The translations under genes were made by a program, and so were the position numbers. Positions 26,068-35,457 of a DNA stretch of 64,000 bases are shown here, piece after piece (positions within the stretch are counted from its first letter, which is position 1; each line of letters opens with the position of its first letter). Under the pieces are notes generated by a model. The model was not told the origin of the DNA. It made no database searches and was given only the letters and a program-made list of their open reading frames with translations. Where the stretch lies: assembly GCF_003234565.1 (NCBI RefSeq), contig NZ_QKTU01000004.1, positions 186,001 through 250,000 of the forward strand, written 5' to 3'. The stretch is from Curtobacterium sp. MCBD17_013 (GTDB lineage: Bacteria; Actinomycetota; Actinomycetes; Actinomycetales; Microbacteriaceae).

Positions 26068-26105
26068 GAGTGTGGAGTCCTGTGTCTTCTGCTGCGTGGC
26101 CGTCG

Positions 26106-26552
26106 TTACTGCGCGACCTGGTCGAGGGTGTACGGCGTCGGCTGCTGGGCGACGTGCGGGTGCTCGGGACCGGCGTAGACCTTGAGCTTCTTGAGCTGGG
26201 CGCGGCCGAGGCTGTTCTTCGGGAGCATGCCGCGGATCGCCTTCTCGACGGCGCGGGTCGGGTGCTTCTCGAGCATCTCCGGGTAGGTCGTGGCGGTGAT
26301 GCCGCCCGGGTAGCCGGAGTGCCGGTAGTACGTCTTCTGCGCCAGCTTCGAGCCGGTCAGGGCGACCTTCTCGGCGTTGACGATGATGACGAAGTCACCC
26401 ATGTCCATGTGCGGAGCGAAGGTGGCCTTGTGCTTGCCGCGCAGGAGCGCCGCGGCGTGCGAGGCGAGGCGGCCGAGGACGACGTCGGTGGCGTCGATGA
26501 CGAGCCACTTCGGCTGGACGTCCGCGGGCTTCGGTGAGAACGTGCGAGTCAC
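26106..26552 (-). CDS. rplM: Ribosomal protein L13 (uL13)
   Basis: A 148-residue large-subunit assembly protein. It carries [16 protein letters not shown], the [16 protein letters not shown] segment and the signature [22 protein letters not shown]. The start was set at GTG 26552, in front of TRTFSPKP; the open frame upstream has no homology. A consensus promoter lies about 140 bp upstream, so rplM heads the rplM-rpsI-glmM operon. Confidence 0.97.
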   Translation of the reverse strand: MTRTFSPKPADVQPKWLVIDATDVVLGRLASHAAALLRGKHKATFAPHMDMGDFVIIVNAEKVALTGSKLAQKTYYRHSGYPGGITATTYPEMLEKHPTRAVEKAIRGMLPKNSLGRAQLKKLKVYAGPEHPHVAQQPTPYTLDQVAQ

Positions 26553-26690
26553 AGGTGTGCTGCTTTCGTGTCGAGGTGAGGTGTCCGTGAATCCCACTCC
26601 GGTGGGGTGTTCCGCGGGGCGACGCCCGGCGAACGCTCCGGTGGAGGGCTCAACTTCGGGTCCGACGCACGAGGCGCAGACCAATCGACG

Positions 26691-26719
26691 ACACTACCGG
26701 AGCGTGGCGGTACCGTCAA
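26691..26719 (-). promoter_or_regulatory. rplM-rpsI promoter
   Basis: On the minus strand a TTGACG -35 box (26719-26714), a 17-bp spacer and a TAGTGT -10 box (26696-26691). The implied 5' UTR is about 130 nt. Confidence 0.72.
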
Positions 26720-26731
26720 ACCTCGACGGAC

Positions 26732-27478
26732 TCAGTGCCCGATCGGGACCCAGCGGTCACCGACCCGGTGCACGGCGGGCCCGTGGCCCGGCAGCACGAT
26801 CCCCGGCAGGGGCAGCGCCGCGGCCGACTCCACAGCGGTGGCCGTGTCCGCGGTGAACAGGGCCCGGATCATCCGCGGCCGCGGCGACCACGACCGGGGC
26901 TGCACGTCGTGGTGCGTGACGACCGCGTCGCCGGTGACGAGCGCGTCCGCGGCGGGCAACAGGTACGCCGTCGACCCGAGCGTGTGCCCGGGGGCCGGCA
27001 GGGGTGCGATGGCCCGCTCGTCGAAGTCGCGAGCCGTGAACGCGCGGACCGGGGGCACGGTCACGGGATCGAGGCCGCCCGAGCGGACGGCACGGGCGGC
27101 CCAGCCGAGCACCCGCGGCGCCACGATCCGGCCACCGATGTCGCCGAGCGTCGCCTGGTCCCGCTCGGGCCCGCGCACGGCCGCGACCTCGTCGGCGTGG
27201 GCCAGCACGGTCGCGCCGGGGTGGGCCTCCAGGATCGCGGGGAGGCCACCGATGTGGTCGACGTGCCCGTGCGTGACGTACACCCGGCGCAGGTCGGCCG
27301 GGTCGTGTCCCGCGTACCGGATGGTGTCGAGCACGAGTCCGGCGTCGGCGGGGTACCCGGCGTCGACGAGGGCGACCCCGTCCTCCTCGGCGAGCACGAC
27401 CCAGTTCGACACGGGTCCCTCGACGAACACCACGCCCGGTGCGACCGCGACGACGGCCCGGGGCCTGCGCCGGCTCAC
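26732..27478 (-). CDS. MBL-fold metallo-hydrolase
   Basis: A 248-residue metallo-beta-lactamase-fold hydrolase. The metal-binding motif is THGHVDHIGG (about residues 69-78). A further His is in PAPGHTLGSTAYLL, an Asp in VTGDAVV and a His in VLPGHGPA, giving a full two-metal site. No signal peptide is seen, so it is cytosolic. The substrate is unknown; glyoxalase II-like and general thioester or lactone hydrolases share these motifs. Its GTG start overlaps the truA stop by 4 bp. Confidence 0.88.
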   Translation of the reverse strand: MSRRRPRAVVAVAPGVVFVEGPVSNWVVLAEEDGVALVDAGYPADAGLVLDTIRYAGHDPADLRRVYVTHGHVDHIGGLPAILEAHPGATVLAHADEVAAVRGPERDQATLGDIGGRIVAPRVLGWAARAVRSGGLDPVTVPPVRAFTARDFDERAIAPLPAPGHTLGSTAYLLPAADALVTGDAVVTHHDVQPRSWSPRPRMIRALFTADTATAVESAAALPLPGIVLPGHGPAVHRVGDRWVPIGH

Positions 27479-28470
27479 GCGCGTCGCTCCGCGACCGCAC
27501 CCGACCCTGCGGGGCCTTCCGGGACGGCGGTGGGCGCGGCGGTGCTGATGGCCACCTCTCGAGCCTGGTCGGCCTCCGACCGGTGCCCGTCCTGGTCGCG
27601 GCGGGCCCGGGTCTGCTCCGCGCGGGCCGCGAGCTCGTCGTCGGGCGGGTAGCCGACCTCGGTGAGGACGAGCCCCTTCGCCGGGGCGACCGTGAACGCG
27701 CTCGTGCGCACCGCCTCCTCGCGCAGCTCCGCCAGCCGGTGCGGCGCGAGCCGCCCCTCGCCGACCGCGAGCGACGCACCCACCATCGCCCGCACCATGC
27801 TGTGGCAGAACGCGTCGGCCTGGAGGGACGCCACGAGCACGCCGTCCGGCTCACGGTGCCATCGGAACTCCTGGAGCGTTCGGATGGTGGTGGCGCCCTC
27901 CCGCGGCTTGCAGAACGTGGCGAAGTCGTGCAGGCCGAGCAGCGTCAGGGCGCCCGTCTCCATCGCGCCCTCGTCGAGGCGCGTGGGGTACCACAGCGTG
28001 TGGCCGCGGCGGAGCGGGTCCCGCGGTGCCCCGAGGTCCGCGACGCGGTACGCGTACCGTCGCCAGACCGGGGAGAACCGGGCGTCGAACCCCGGCGGCG
28101 CGACCGCGACGGCCGTCACCACGACGTCACTGTCGAGCCCCGCGATGCCGTTCAGGCGGTGCAGGAGGGCGTCCGTCGGCAGCCGCTGGGGTCGGCCGGC
28201 CGCACCGCGGTGCGGTCGAGCGAGGCTCCCCCACTGTTCGGGGGTGAGGTCACAGTGGGCGACCTGCCCCGTCGCGTGCACGCCCGCGTCCGTCCGGCCC
28301 GCCACCGTGAGGCGGGGCGCCGGACCGGAGCGCCGGAACACGGTCTCGAGCGCGGACTCGAGTTCGCCCTGCACCGTCCGGAGGGTCGGCTGCCGAGCCC
28401 ATCCGGCGAACCCGCTGCCGTCGTAGGCGATGTCGAGCCGGAGACGCACGGAGCCGGCCTCGTCTGTCAC
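27475..28470 (-). CDS. truA: tRNA pseudouridine(38-40) synthase TruA
   Basis: A 331-residue pseudouridine synthase modifying the tRNA anticodon stem. It shows LDIAYDGSGFAGWARQP, VQGELESAL, and the catalytic Asp in AGRTDAGVHATGQVAH (about residue 62). FCHSMVRAMVG is near 235. A tail of about 55 residues after the PPDDE segment is polar and lacks homology. The GTG at 28470 has a TACCCT box 6 nt upstream. truA is normally next to rplQ in actinobacteria; here 5.2 kb separates them. Confidence 0.95.
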   Translation of the reverse strand: MTDEAGSVRLRLDIAYDGSGFAGWARQPTLRTVQGELESALETVFRRSGPAPRLTVAGRTDAGVHATGQVAHCDLTPEQWGSLARPHRGAAGRPQRLPTDALLHRLNGIAGLDSDVVVTAVAVAPPGFDARFSPVWRRYAYRVADLGAPRDPLRRGHTLWYPTRLDEGAMETGALTLLGLHDFATFCKPREGATTIRTLQEFRWHREPDGVLVASLQADAFCHSMVRAMVGASLAVGEGRLAPHRLAELREEAVRTSAFTVAPAKGLVLTEVGYPPDDELAARAEQTRARRDQDGHRSEADQAREVAISTAAPTAVPEGPAGSGAVAERRA

Positions 28471-28476
28471 GGAACG

Positions 28477-28482
28477 AGGGTA
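28477..28482 (-). promoter_or_regulatory. Candidate leaderless -10 box for truA
   Basis: TACCCT on the minus strand, 6 nt before the GTG at 28470. The same hexamer precedes coaA. Confidence 0.5.
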
Positions 28483-28557
28483 CCGGCGTCAGCACCACGT
28501 CAGTGCCACGTCAGCGCCCGCCCGGAGCATGGGCACCGTCGAACGAAAGGACACCCC

Positions 28558-29559
28558 ATGAACGACCAGGCGACGCTCGCCGTCGAGGCGACCGGCCTCG
28601 TCAAGACGTTCGGGCAGAACCGTGCGGTGGACGGCGTCGACCTGCGGGTCGAGGCGGGCACCGTGTACGGCGTGCTCGGGCCGAACGGCGCGGGCAAGAC
28701 CACCACCATCAGCATGCTCGCCACGCTGCTCAAGCCCGACGCGGGCGAGGCACGCATCTTCGGACACGACGTGCGGCACGAGGCCCAGGCGGTCCGACGG
28801 CTCATCGGCGTGACCGGGCAGTACGCCTCCGTCGACGAGACGCTCAGCGCGACCGAGAACCTCGTCATCTTCTCCCGACTGCTCGGCCTCGGTCGGGCCG
28901 AGTCGCGGGCGAAGGCCTCGGACCTCCTCGAGCGCTTCGGACTGACCGAGGCCGCGAAGCGCCCGCTCAAGGCGTTCTCCGGCGGGATGCGGCGGCGGCT
29001 CGACCTCGCCGCGAGCCTCATCGCGCAACCGCCACTCATCTTCCTCGACGAGCCGACCACCGGGCTGGACCCCCGGACGCGTGCGCAGATGTGGGACACG
29101 ATCCGCGAGCTCGTCGCGACCGGATCGACCGTGCTCCTCACCACGCAGTACCTCGACGAGGCCGACCAGCTCGCCGACCGCATCGCCGTCATCGACCGTG
29201 GACGCGTCGTCGCCGAGGGCACGGCGGACGACCTCAAGGCATCGGTGGGCACCGCCTCCCTGCAGCTCCGGCTCGCGGACGCCGCCCGGCTCGGTGCGGC
29301 GCAGGCGATCGTCGAGCGGATCCTCGGGGCCGGCGCCGCCGTCTCACCCGAGGGCGCCCGCATCACCGCACCGATGGCCGACCCGGACCGCGTCGCGGAC
29401 CTGCTCGTCGCGCTCCGCGACTCGGGCGTCTCCCTCGCCGAGATGAGCGTGCAGAAGCCGACGCTCGACGAGGTCTTCCTCACCATCACCGGGCGGAGCG
29501 TCGCGCAGGACGACCCGACCGACGACACCGACCGCGTCCTCGAAGGGACCCTCGCATGA
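28558..29559 (+). CDS. DrrA-type ABC exporter ATP-binding protein
   Basis: A 333-residue ABC ATPase of the daunorubicin-resistance (DrrA) group. Walker A is GPNGAGKTTT (about residues 41-50), the Q-loop lies in TGQYASVDETLS, and the signature is FSGGMRRRLDLA near 142. Walker B is LIFLDEPTTGLDP. The C-terminal DrrA-like extension is present, with QKPTLDEVFLTITG. The GAAAGGA ribosome-binding site lies 7 nt before the ATG. Its stop overlaps the permease start by 4 bp (ATGA). It probably powers export of a drug or lipid. Confidence 0.93.
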   Translation: MNDQATLAVEATGLVKTFGQNRAVDGVDLRVEAGTVYGVLGPNGAGKTTTISMLATLLKPDAGEARIFGHDVRHEAQAVRRLIGVTGQYASVDETLSATENLVIFSRLLGLGRAESRAKASDLLERFGLTEAAKRPLKAFSGGMRRRLDLAASLIAQPPLIFLDEPTTGLDPRTRAQMWDTIRELVATGSTVLLTTQYLDEADQLADRIAVIDRGRVVAEGTADDLKASVGTASLQLRLADAARLGAAQAIVERILGAGAAVSPEGARITAPMADPDRVADLLVALRDSGVSLAEMSVQKPTLDEVFLTITGRSVAQDDPTDDTDRVLEGTLA

Positions 29560-30377
29560 CCGCCATCACCAGCACACGCCGCACCGTCACCCCGCGCCCC
29601 GGCGTCGGCGGTTCCGGACTCGGGGCCACGGTCCGACAGTCGCTCACCATGGCGTACCGCGGGCTCATCAAGGTGCGTCGGACGCCGGAGCAGCTCTTCG
29701 ACGTCACGCTCATGCCGATCATCTTCACCGTGATGTTCACGTACATCTTCGGCGGGGCCATCGCCGGCGGCGTGACGGCCTACCTCCCGATCATCATCCC
29801 GGGCATCCTCGTCCAGACGAACATCACCTCGTCGATCGTCACGGGCGTCCAGCTCCGCGAGGACATGGACAAGGGCGTGTTCGACCGGTTCAAGTCGCTG
29901 CCCATCGCCCGCATCGCCCCGCTCGCCGGAGCGCTGCTCGCCGACACGGTCCGCTACGCGATCGCGACGACCATCACGTTCGTCGTCGGGTTCTGCATGG
30001 GCCTGCGTCCCGAGGGCGGCTTGGGGTCGGTCGTCGCCGCGGGACTCCTCGTCGTCGTGGTCGCCTGGGCGATCAGCTGGGTGTTCGCGTTCTTCGGCGT
30101 CGTCGCGCGCACCGCGTCGAGCGTCTCGGGCATCTCGAACATGGTCCTGTTCCCGCTGACGTTCCTGTCGAACGCGTTCGTCCCCGCCGACACGCTGCCG
30201 TCCTGGCTCCGGTGGTTCAGCGAGGTGAACCCGATCTCGCACCTCATCACCGCCGTGCGCGACCTCGTCAACCACGGGCAGGTGGGCAGCGACCTCGTGC
30301 TCTCGCTCGTCGGCGCCGCGGTCGTCGTCGCGGTCTTCGCCCCCTTGACCGTCCGCGCCTACATGCGGAAGGCCTGA
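29556..30377 (+). CDS. DrrB-type ABC-2 exporter permease
   Basis: A 273-residue ABC-2 family membrane protein with six hydrophobic segments. It has a cytoplasmic N-terminus of about 45 residues, then LMPIIFTVMFTYIFGGAI, a KGVFDRFKSLPI loop (the conserved EAA-like contact with the ATPase), and the closing FVPADTLPSWLRWFSEVNPISHLI block typical of DrrB. It is translationally coupled to the ATPase. Its last 19 bp overlap the 3' end of the opposite-strand AfsR-like gene. Confidence 0.93.
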   Translation: MTAITSTRRTVTPRPGVGGSGLGATVRQSLTMAYRGLIKVRRTPEQLFDVTLMPIIFTVMFTYIFGGAIAGGVTAYLPIIIPGILVQTNITSSIVTGVQLREDMDKGVFDRFKSLPIARIAPLAGALLADTVRYAIATTITFVVGFCMGLRPEGGLGSVVAAGLLVVVVAWAISWVFAFFGVVARTASSVSGISNMVLFPLTFLSNAFVPADTLPSWLRWFSEVNPISHLITAVRDLVNHGQVGSDLVLSLVGAAVVVAVFAPLTVRAYMRKA

Positions 30378-33300
30378 GCCTCCGCCCGCCGCGGGACGCG
30401 GACCTGTTCGAGCAGCGCTCGGGCCCGCGCGACGGCCTCGGCCCGGTCCAGACCGGCCGAGGCCGTCTCGGCGTCCGCGAGGGCGGCCCGTCCCGTCCAC
30501 CGCGCGAGCACGTCCCGGACGCGCTCGTACCGGAGCACGGCGAGGTCCTGCCGCGCTCCCACGCGCACGGCGGTCCCCCAGATCGCCGCGACGAGACCCG
30601 GTTCGACGCGCTGCGTGGTGGCCCCCCACAGGGCAACCGCGATGAGCGCGTCGCCGATCACCGGCAGGTCGAGCCACCACGCGCCGATGCGGATCGCGAC
30701 GAGCGCGCCGACCTTGGCCACCCGGGCCGCCTCCGTCGCCCTGCCGTCGTCCGGGAGGCGCGGTGCACCCCCGTCCCGCTCGCGGGCCTCCAGGTCGACA
30801 GCGATGCGCGCCGCGGCGACCATGAGCGTCCACTGCGGTGCCTGCTTCATGTGGTCACGGACGTACGCGAAGCCGCGGTCGTACTCCTCCAGCGCGGTCT
30901 GCACGTCGCCCTCGGCGCGGGCGGCCTCCGCCCGGACGGCGAACGCGAGCGTCCGGAACTGGAGTCCGTCGTCGTCGAGTCGGGCGCCCGGTCGGGGCAG
31001 GTCGAGGTCGACCGCGACGGCGCGCGCCCGGTCCGGCTGACCGGCAGCGGCGGCAGCCAGGCCCATCGACCAGCTGATCTCGGCGAGGTCGTCGTCCGCG
31101 CCGAACCACTGCAGTCGCTCCCGTGCCCGATCCGCGGCGACCAGTGCCTCCTCGGGGTGCCCGGTCTGGGTGAGGAGCTGCACGCGGGACACGTCGGCCG
31201 TTCCCGCCGTCCAGAGGTCGCCGTGGGCGCTCGCGAGCGCCTCCGCCCGGCGGGCGTAGCGGAGCGCGTCCGCCACGTCGCCCGCGTTCTCGGCCAGGGG
31301 CGCACTGATCGTCAGGGCGAAGCACGCGACCTCGGGATCGTCGTCGTCGCGGAGGCGGGCGAGGGCCGCCATCGCGAGGTCGGTGCGTCCGATCGCGGTG
31401 AAGAGCTCCGCCTGCGCATCCGCCAGGCGGACTCCGGTCGGACCGTGCTGCCGACGCAGTCGGCGCAAGGCGGACACGGCGACGGCGGCCGTCCGGAGGT
31501 CGGTGAACGCCGACGACGCCCCCATGACGGTGAGGGCCACGACGGTGGGCAGGAGCAGGTCGGGGTCGGGCGCGCCGCCCGCCAGCGCCGCGACGACGTC
31601 GGGCGCGATCGCCACGACCTCCCCGTGCACGCCCCGGAGTGACCAGTAGGTCCCGAGCGCTGCGGCGATCGGCGCGATCGCCCTGTGGTCGCCCCGGCCG
31701 AGCGACCACCGCAGGAGCGCGACGAGGTTGTCGACCTCGCGTTCGACCTCGCGGAACACGCGGCGCTGGCCGGGACCGGCGAGGAGCACGTTCCGAGCGA
31801 GGGCGTGGGCCGCGCCCCACCGGATCATCACCGTGCGCACGTCCTCGGTCGTACCCCGCTCGGTGAGCCGCGCGGCACCGAACTCCCGGACCGTCTCGAG
31901 CAACCGGTAGCGTGCGGGCTCGCCCTCGCGCTCCGTCAACTGGACGAGCGACTGCTCGACGAGTTCCGCGAGGTCGTCGAGCGCCGTGTCGACCCGGTCC
32001 GGGCGCACGACGGCCTCGACCGCCTCCACCGCGACGCCGTCCGGGAACAGCGCCAAGCGGGTCAACAGGTCCTGGGCGCCGTCGTCGAGGAGCCGCCAGC
32101 TCCACTCGATCACGGCGAGCAGCGTCCGATGCCGTTCGGGCGCGGTCCGATCGCCTCCGCGGAGCAGGGCGAATCGGTCGTCGAGCCGTCGCTCGATCTC
32201 GTCGACACTCATGCCGCGGACGCGTGCCGCCGCCAGCTCGATCGCGAGCGGCGAGCCGTCGAGCCGGGCGCAGATCCGACGGACCGCATCGACCGGCAAC
32301 ACGGCGCCGGGCCGGGCGGCCCGGGCACGCTCGGTGAACAGCCGGACGGCGGCGCCGTCGGCCTCGACCGGCAGGGGCGGGAGTGGTGCGACCACCTCGC
32401 CCGGCACCGCGAGCGGGGCACGTGACGTCGTGAGCACGCGGAGGCCCGGGACCTCGCCGAGCAGGTCGACGACGAGTGCGGCGACCTCCCCGACGACGTG
32501 TTCGCAGTTGTCGAGCACGAGCAAGGTCGGCGCTTCCCCGAGAGCCCGGAGGACCCGTGACCGGAGGTCCGCGAGCACGACGTCCCGGAGTGACCGTCCG
32601 GCGCGGAGTTCCGCGATCCCGAGCACCGCGCCGAGCGCGGGGACGATGTCCGCGCCGTCCGTGAGCGAGGCGAGCTCGAGGACGACGACGGCGACGTCGG
32701 GCGCGGTGCGCCCCGCGACCTCCTGCGCGAGCCGGGTCTTGCCGAGGCCTCCGGCACCGAGGACCGTGACCAGCCGCTCCTCCTCGACGAGCCGCTCGAC
32801 GGCCTCCACCTCGGCGTCCCGGCCGATGAGCGTGGTCGGGGATCGGCGCAGACCGAGGCGCCGCACGGACCGGGCCGACGTCGACGTCGCTCGGAGGATC
32901 TCGATGTTGAGCCGCACCAGGTCCGCCGACGGGTCCGCGCCGAGCTCCTCGGCCAGGCGATCGCGGTGTCCTGCGAACACCGTGAGGGCCTCGGCGCCCC
33001 GTCCTGCCGCGACGAGTGCCCGCATGTGCCCCGCGACCGCAGCCTCGTCGAACGGGTGGGCCACGACCTCCTGCTCCCACAGCCGCGCCGCGCCGTCGGG
33101 GTCGTCGCACGCCGAGAGCGCCTGGGCCAGGGCGCGCCGCAGGGTCCGCTGCACGGTCGCCGCCCGGTCCGCGAGCTCCTCGGCGACCGGTCCCTCGAGG
33201 TCCGCACCCGGCTCACCGCGCCACGTGGCCAGCACGGCCGATGCCCGGCGGGCCGCGCCGGCTGGATCGGTCCGGAGTTCGTCGGAGATCCGCCCGGCGA

Positions 33301-33619
33301 CCTGCTCGGCCCGTCCCAGGTCGAGCGCCGACGGGTCCAGGGCCAACCGGTAGCCGGTGCCCGTCGACGCAACGACGCCCTCGACGGTCGACCGCCGTAC
33401 CCGCGACACCAGGGTCTGCAGCGCGGCGCGCGCCCCCTTCGGCGGGGTGTCGCCCCAGAGCTCGTCGATGAGCGTCTCGGTCGTGGCGGTGTTGCCCCGG
33501 GCGAGCACGAGGACCGCGATGAACGTCCGGGCGAGCGCGCCGGGCAGCGGATCGAGGTCCCCTGCCGGGGACTCGACGAGCACCGGGCCGAGGACGGCGA
33601 CGCGTGGCTGACCGGTCAC
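30359..33619 (-). CDS. AfsR/SARP-family transcriptional regulator (BTAD-NB-ARC-TPR)
   Basis: A 1086-residue regulator. Residues 1-95 form an OmpR-like winged helix (ALQTLVSRVRR, TGTGYRL). About 100-245 is the bacterial transcriptional activator (BTAD) domain. About 265-520 is an NB-ARC ATPase with the P-loop LGAGGLGKTRLA near 287-298, LLVLDNCEHV near 370 and LTTSRAPL. The rest is helical and TPR-like, with an IEWSWRLLDD winged-helix segment. Such regulators control secondary metabolism or export genes. It faces the DrrAB-type exporter tail to tail, so regulation of that pair is plausible but not shown. A TAGACT box lies 6 nt before its GTG. Confidence 0.92.
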   Translation of the reverse strand: MTGQPRVAVLGPVLVESPAGDLDPLPGALARTFIAVLVLARGNTATTETLIDELWGDTPPKGARAALQTLVSRVRRSTVEGVVASTGTGYRLALDPSALDLGRAEQVAGRISDELRTDPAGAARRASAVLATWRGEPGADLEGPVAEELADRAATVQRTLRRALAQALSACDDPDGAARLWEQEVVAHPFDEAAVAGHMRALVAAGRGAEALTVFAGHRDRLAEELGADPSADLVRLNIEILRATSTSARSVRRLGLRRSPTTLIGRDAEVEAVERLVEEERLVTVLGAGGLGKTRLAQEVAGRTAPDVAVVVLELASLTDGADIVPALGAVLGIAELRAGRSLRDVVLADLRSRVLRALGEAPTLLVLDNCEHVVGEVAALVVDLLGEVPGLRVLTTSRAPLAVPGEVVAPLPPLPVEADGAAVRLFTERARAARPGAVLPVDAVRRICARLDGSPLAIELAAARVRGMSVDEIERRLDDRFALLRGGDRTAPERHRTLLAVIEWSWRLLDDGAQDLLTRLALFPDGVAVEAVEAVVRPDRVDTALDDLAELVEQSLVQLTEREGEPARYRLLETVREFGAARLTERGTTEDVRTVMIRWGAAHALARNVLLAGPGQRRVFREVEREVDNLVALLRWSLGRGDHRAIAPIAAALGTYWSLRGVHGEVVAIAPDVVAALAGGAPDPDLLLPTVVALTVMGASSAFTDLRTAAVAVSALRRLRRQHGPTGVRLADAQAELFTAIGRTDLAMAALARLRDDDDPEVACFALTISAPLAENAGDVADALRYARRAEALASAHGDLWTAGTADVSRVQLLTQTGHPEEALVAADRARERLQWFGADDDLAEISWSMGLAAAAAGQPDRARAVAVDLDLPRPGARLDDDGLQFRTLAFAVRAEAARAEGDVQTALEEYDRGFAYVRDHMKQAPQWTLMVAAARIAVDLEARERDGGAPRLPDDGRATEAARVAKVGALVAIRIGAWWLDLPVIGDALIAVALWGATTQRVEPGLVAAIWGTAVRVGARQDLAVLRYERVRDVLARWTGRAALADAETASAGLDRAEAVARARALLEQVRVPRRAEAQAFRM

Positions 33620-33625
33620 GCGTCG

Positions 33626-33631
33626 AGTCTA
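33626..33631 (-). promoter_or_regulatory. Candidate leaderless -10 box for the AfsR-like gene
   Basis: TAGACT on the minus strand, 6 nt before the GTG at 33619. Confidence 0.5.
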
Positions 33632-33653
33632 GGGACCGGGGGCCCCACCGACG

Positions 33654-33693
33654 ACGGAGGGCCTCCGCAGCGATCGCTGCGGAGGCCCTCCGT
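33654..33693 (-). terminator. 40-bp perfect palindrome ending the alpha operon (rplQ)
   Basis: The 20-bp arms (33654-33673 and 33674-33693) are exact reverse complements with no spacer. It lies 20 bp past the rplQ stop and upstream of the AfsR-like promoter. No T-tract follows. It is the natural terminator of the long ribosomal transcript. Confidence 0.85.
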
Positions 33694-33712
33694 GTGGTGT
33701 GCTGGCGAGGAC

Positions 33713-34384
33713 CTACTCGGTCTCGTCGGCCTTGCTGGCGGCGTCCGCCTCGACCTCGGCGGCCGCGTCGGTCGTCTCCTCGGCGGCGACGGGCTCGGAC
33801 TCCGCGACGGCGTCCGTGCTCTCGGCCTCAGCGGCGTCGGTCGCGGTCACGTCGGTCGCGGTCGCCTCGGTCGCGGTCGCCTCGGTCGTCTCCGCGGCGA
33901 CGGCGGCGTCGTCGGTGGTCTCCTCGGTGGCGGCCTCCTCGGCGGCGGTCGTCGACACGGCCCCAGCTGCGGCCGAACCGGACGCACGGTTCGAGCGACG
34001 GTTCACCGGAGCGGGCGTGCCCGAGACGGGCTCGAGCACGAGCTCGATCGACGCGAGGGGCGCGTTGTCGCCCTTGCGGAAGCCGAGCTTGGTGATCCGG
34101 GTGTAACCGCCCTGGCGGTCGGCCATCTGCGGCGCGATCTCCGTGAAGAGCGTGTGCACGACGGACTTGTCCCGGATGATGCTGATCACCTTGCGGCGGG
34201 CGTGCAGGTCGCCACGCTTCGCGAACGTCACGAGACGCTCCGCGACGGGACGGAGGCGCTTGGCCTTCGTCTCGGTCGTGGTGATGCGGCCGTGCGTGAA
34301 CAGCGCGTTCGCGAGGTTGCTCAGGAGCAGGCGCTCGTGCGCGGGACCGCCTCCGAGGCGGGGGCCCTTGGTGGGCTTGGGCAT
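33713..34384 (-). CDS. rplQ: Ribosomal protein L17 (bL17) with long acidic tail
   Basis: A 223-residue L17. The core, about residues 1-135, has the family signature [34 protein letters not shown]. The remaining roughly 85 residues are Ala, Thr, Glu and Asp only in essence, with repeats such as [12 protein letters not shown], and are probably disordered. Actinobacterial L17 often has such tails, but this one is long. It is the last gene of the alpha operon, 62 bp after rpoA. Confidence 0.97.
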   Translation of the reverse strand: MPKPTKGPRLGGGPAHERLLLSNLANALFTHGRITTTETKAKRLRPVAERLVTFAKRGDLHARRKVISIIRDKSVVHTLFTEIAPQMADRQGGYTRITKLGFRKGDNAPLASIELVLEPVSGTPAPVNRRSNRASGSAAAGAVSTTAAEEAATEETTDDAAVAAETTEATATEATATDVTATDAAEAESTDAVAESEPVAAEETTDAAAEVEADAASKADETE

Positions 34385-34446
34385 GTCAGTTCTCCAGTGG
34401 TGGGAAGGGGGTGGGTGTGCTGCGCTCCGTCAGGAGCGGCACGGGA

Positions 34447-35439
34447 TCAGTTGGACTCGTCCTCGTCGTACCCGCTGTAGAAGTGGGCGCCGTCGAATCC
34501 GGGAACGGTGTCCTTGAGGGACAGGCCGAGCTCGGTGAGCTTGTCCTTGACCTCGTCCACCGACTTCTGACCGAAGTTGCGGATGTTCATGAGCTGCGTC
34601 TCCGAGAGGGCGACGAGCTCGCTCACCGTGTTGATGCCCTCGCGCTTGAGGCAGTTGTAGCTGCGGACCGACAGGTCGAGGTCCTCGATCGGGGTCTGCA
34701 GCTCGTTCGAGAGCACCGCGTCGACCGGCGCGGGGCCGATCTCGATGCCCTCGGCCGCCGTGTTGAGCTCGCGGGCGAGCCCGAACAGCTCGACCAGCGT
34801 GCGGCCGGCGGAGGCGATGGCGTCGCGAGGCGTGATCGCCGGCTTCGACTCGACGTCGACGACCAGACGGTCGAAGTCCGTGCGCTCACCGGCACGGGTC
34901 GCCTCGACCCGGTAGGTGACCTTGAGGACCGGCGAGTAGATCGAGTCGATCGGGATCTGACCGGCCTCGCTGAACTCGGAGCGGTTCTGGGTCGCCGAGA
35001 CGTACCCACGACCGCGCTCGATCGTGAGCTCCAGCTCGAACCGGGCGGTGTCGTTCAGCGTGGCGATGACGAGGTCCGAGTTGTGGATCTCGACACCGGC
35101 CGGAGCCGAGATGTCCGCCGCCGTGACCTGGCCCGCGCCCTGCTTGCGGAGGTACGCCGTGATGGGCTCGTCGTGCTCGCTCGAGACGACCAGGTTCTTG
35201 ATGTTGAGGATGATCTCGGTGACGTCCTCCTTGACACCCGGCACGGTGCTGAACTCGTGCAGCACACCGTCGATGCGGATGCTGGTGACGGCGGCACCGG
35301 GGATCGAGGACAGGAGCGTGCGGCGCAGCGAGTTGCCGAGGGTGTAGCCGAAGCCCGGCTCGAGCGGCTCGATGATGAACCGCGAGCGGAACTCGGAGAT
35401 CGGCTCCTCGGTCAGGGTGGGGCGCTGTGCAATGAGCAC
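34447..35439 (-). CDS. rpoA: RNA polymerase alpha subunit
   Basis: A 330-residue alpha subunit. The N-terminal dimerization domain has [25 protein letters not shown] near residue 25. The C-terminal domain (about 250-320), which binds UP elements and activators, has [19 protein letters not shown] and [15 protein letters not shown]. The start is GTG with an AAAGGA ribosome-binding site. It follows rpsK after a 187-bp gap with a hairpin; the usual rpsD gene is absent from this gap. Confidence 0.98.
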   Translation of the reverse strand: MLIAQRPTLTEEPISEFRSRFIIEPLEPGFGYTLGNSLRRTLLSSIPGAAVTSIRIDGVLHEFSTVPGVKEDVTEIILNIKNLVVSSEHDEPITAYLRKQGAGQVTAADISAPAGVEIHNSDLVIATLNDTARFELELTIERGRGYVSATQNRSEFSEAGQIPIDSIYSPVLKVTYRVEATRAGERTDFDRLVVDVESKPAITPRDAIASAGRTLVELFGLARELNTAAEGIEIGPAPVDAVLSNELQTPIEDLDLSVRSYNCLKREGINTVSELVALSETQLMNIRNFGQKSVDEVKDKLTELGLSLKDTVPGFDGAHFYSGYDEDESN

Positions 35440-35457
35440 TGTGGATTCCTTTCGGCG

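Noticed and set aside
28471-28557. Shared bidirectional operator between truA and the exporter operon
   Set aside because: Only the truA -10-like box and the exporter ribosome-binding site are visible; no symmetric site is present.
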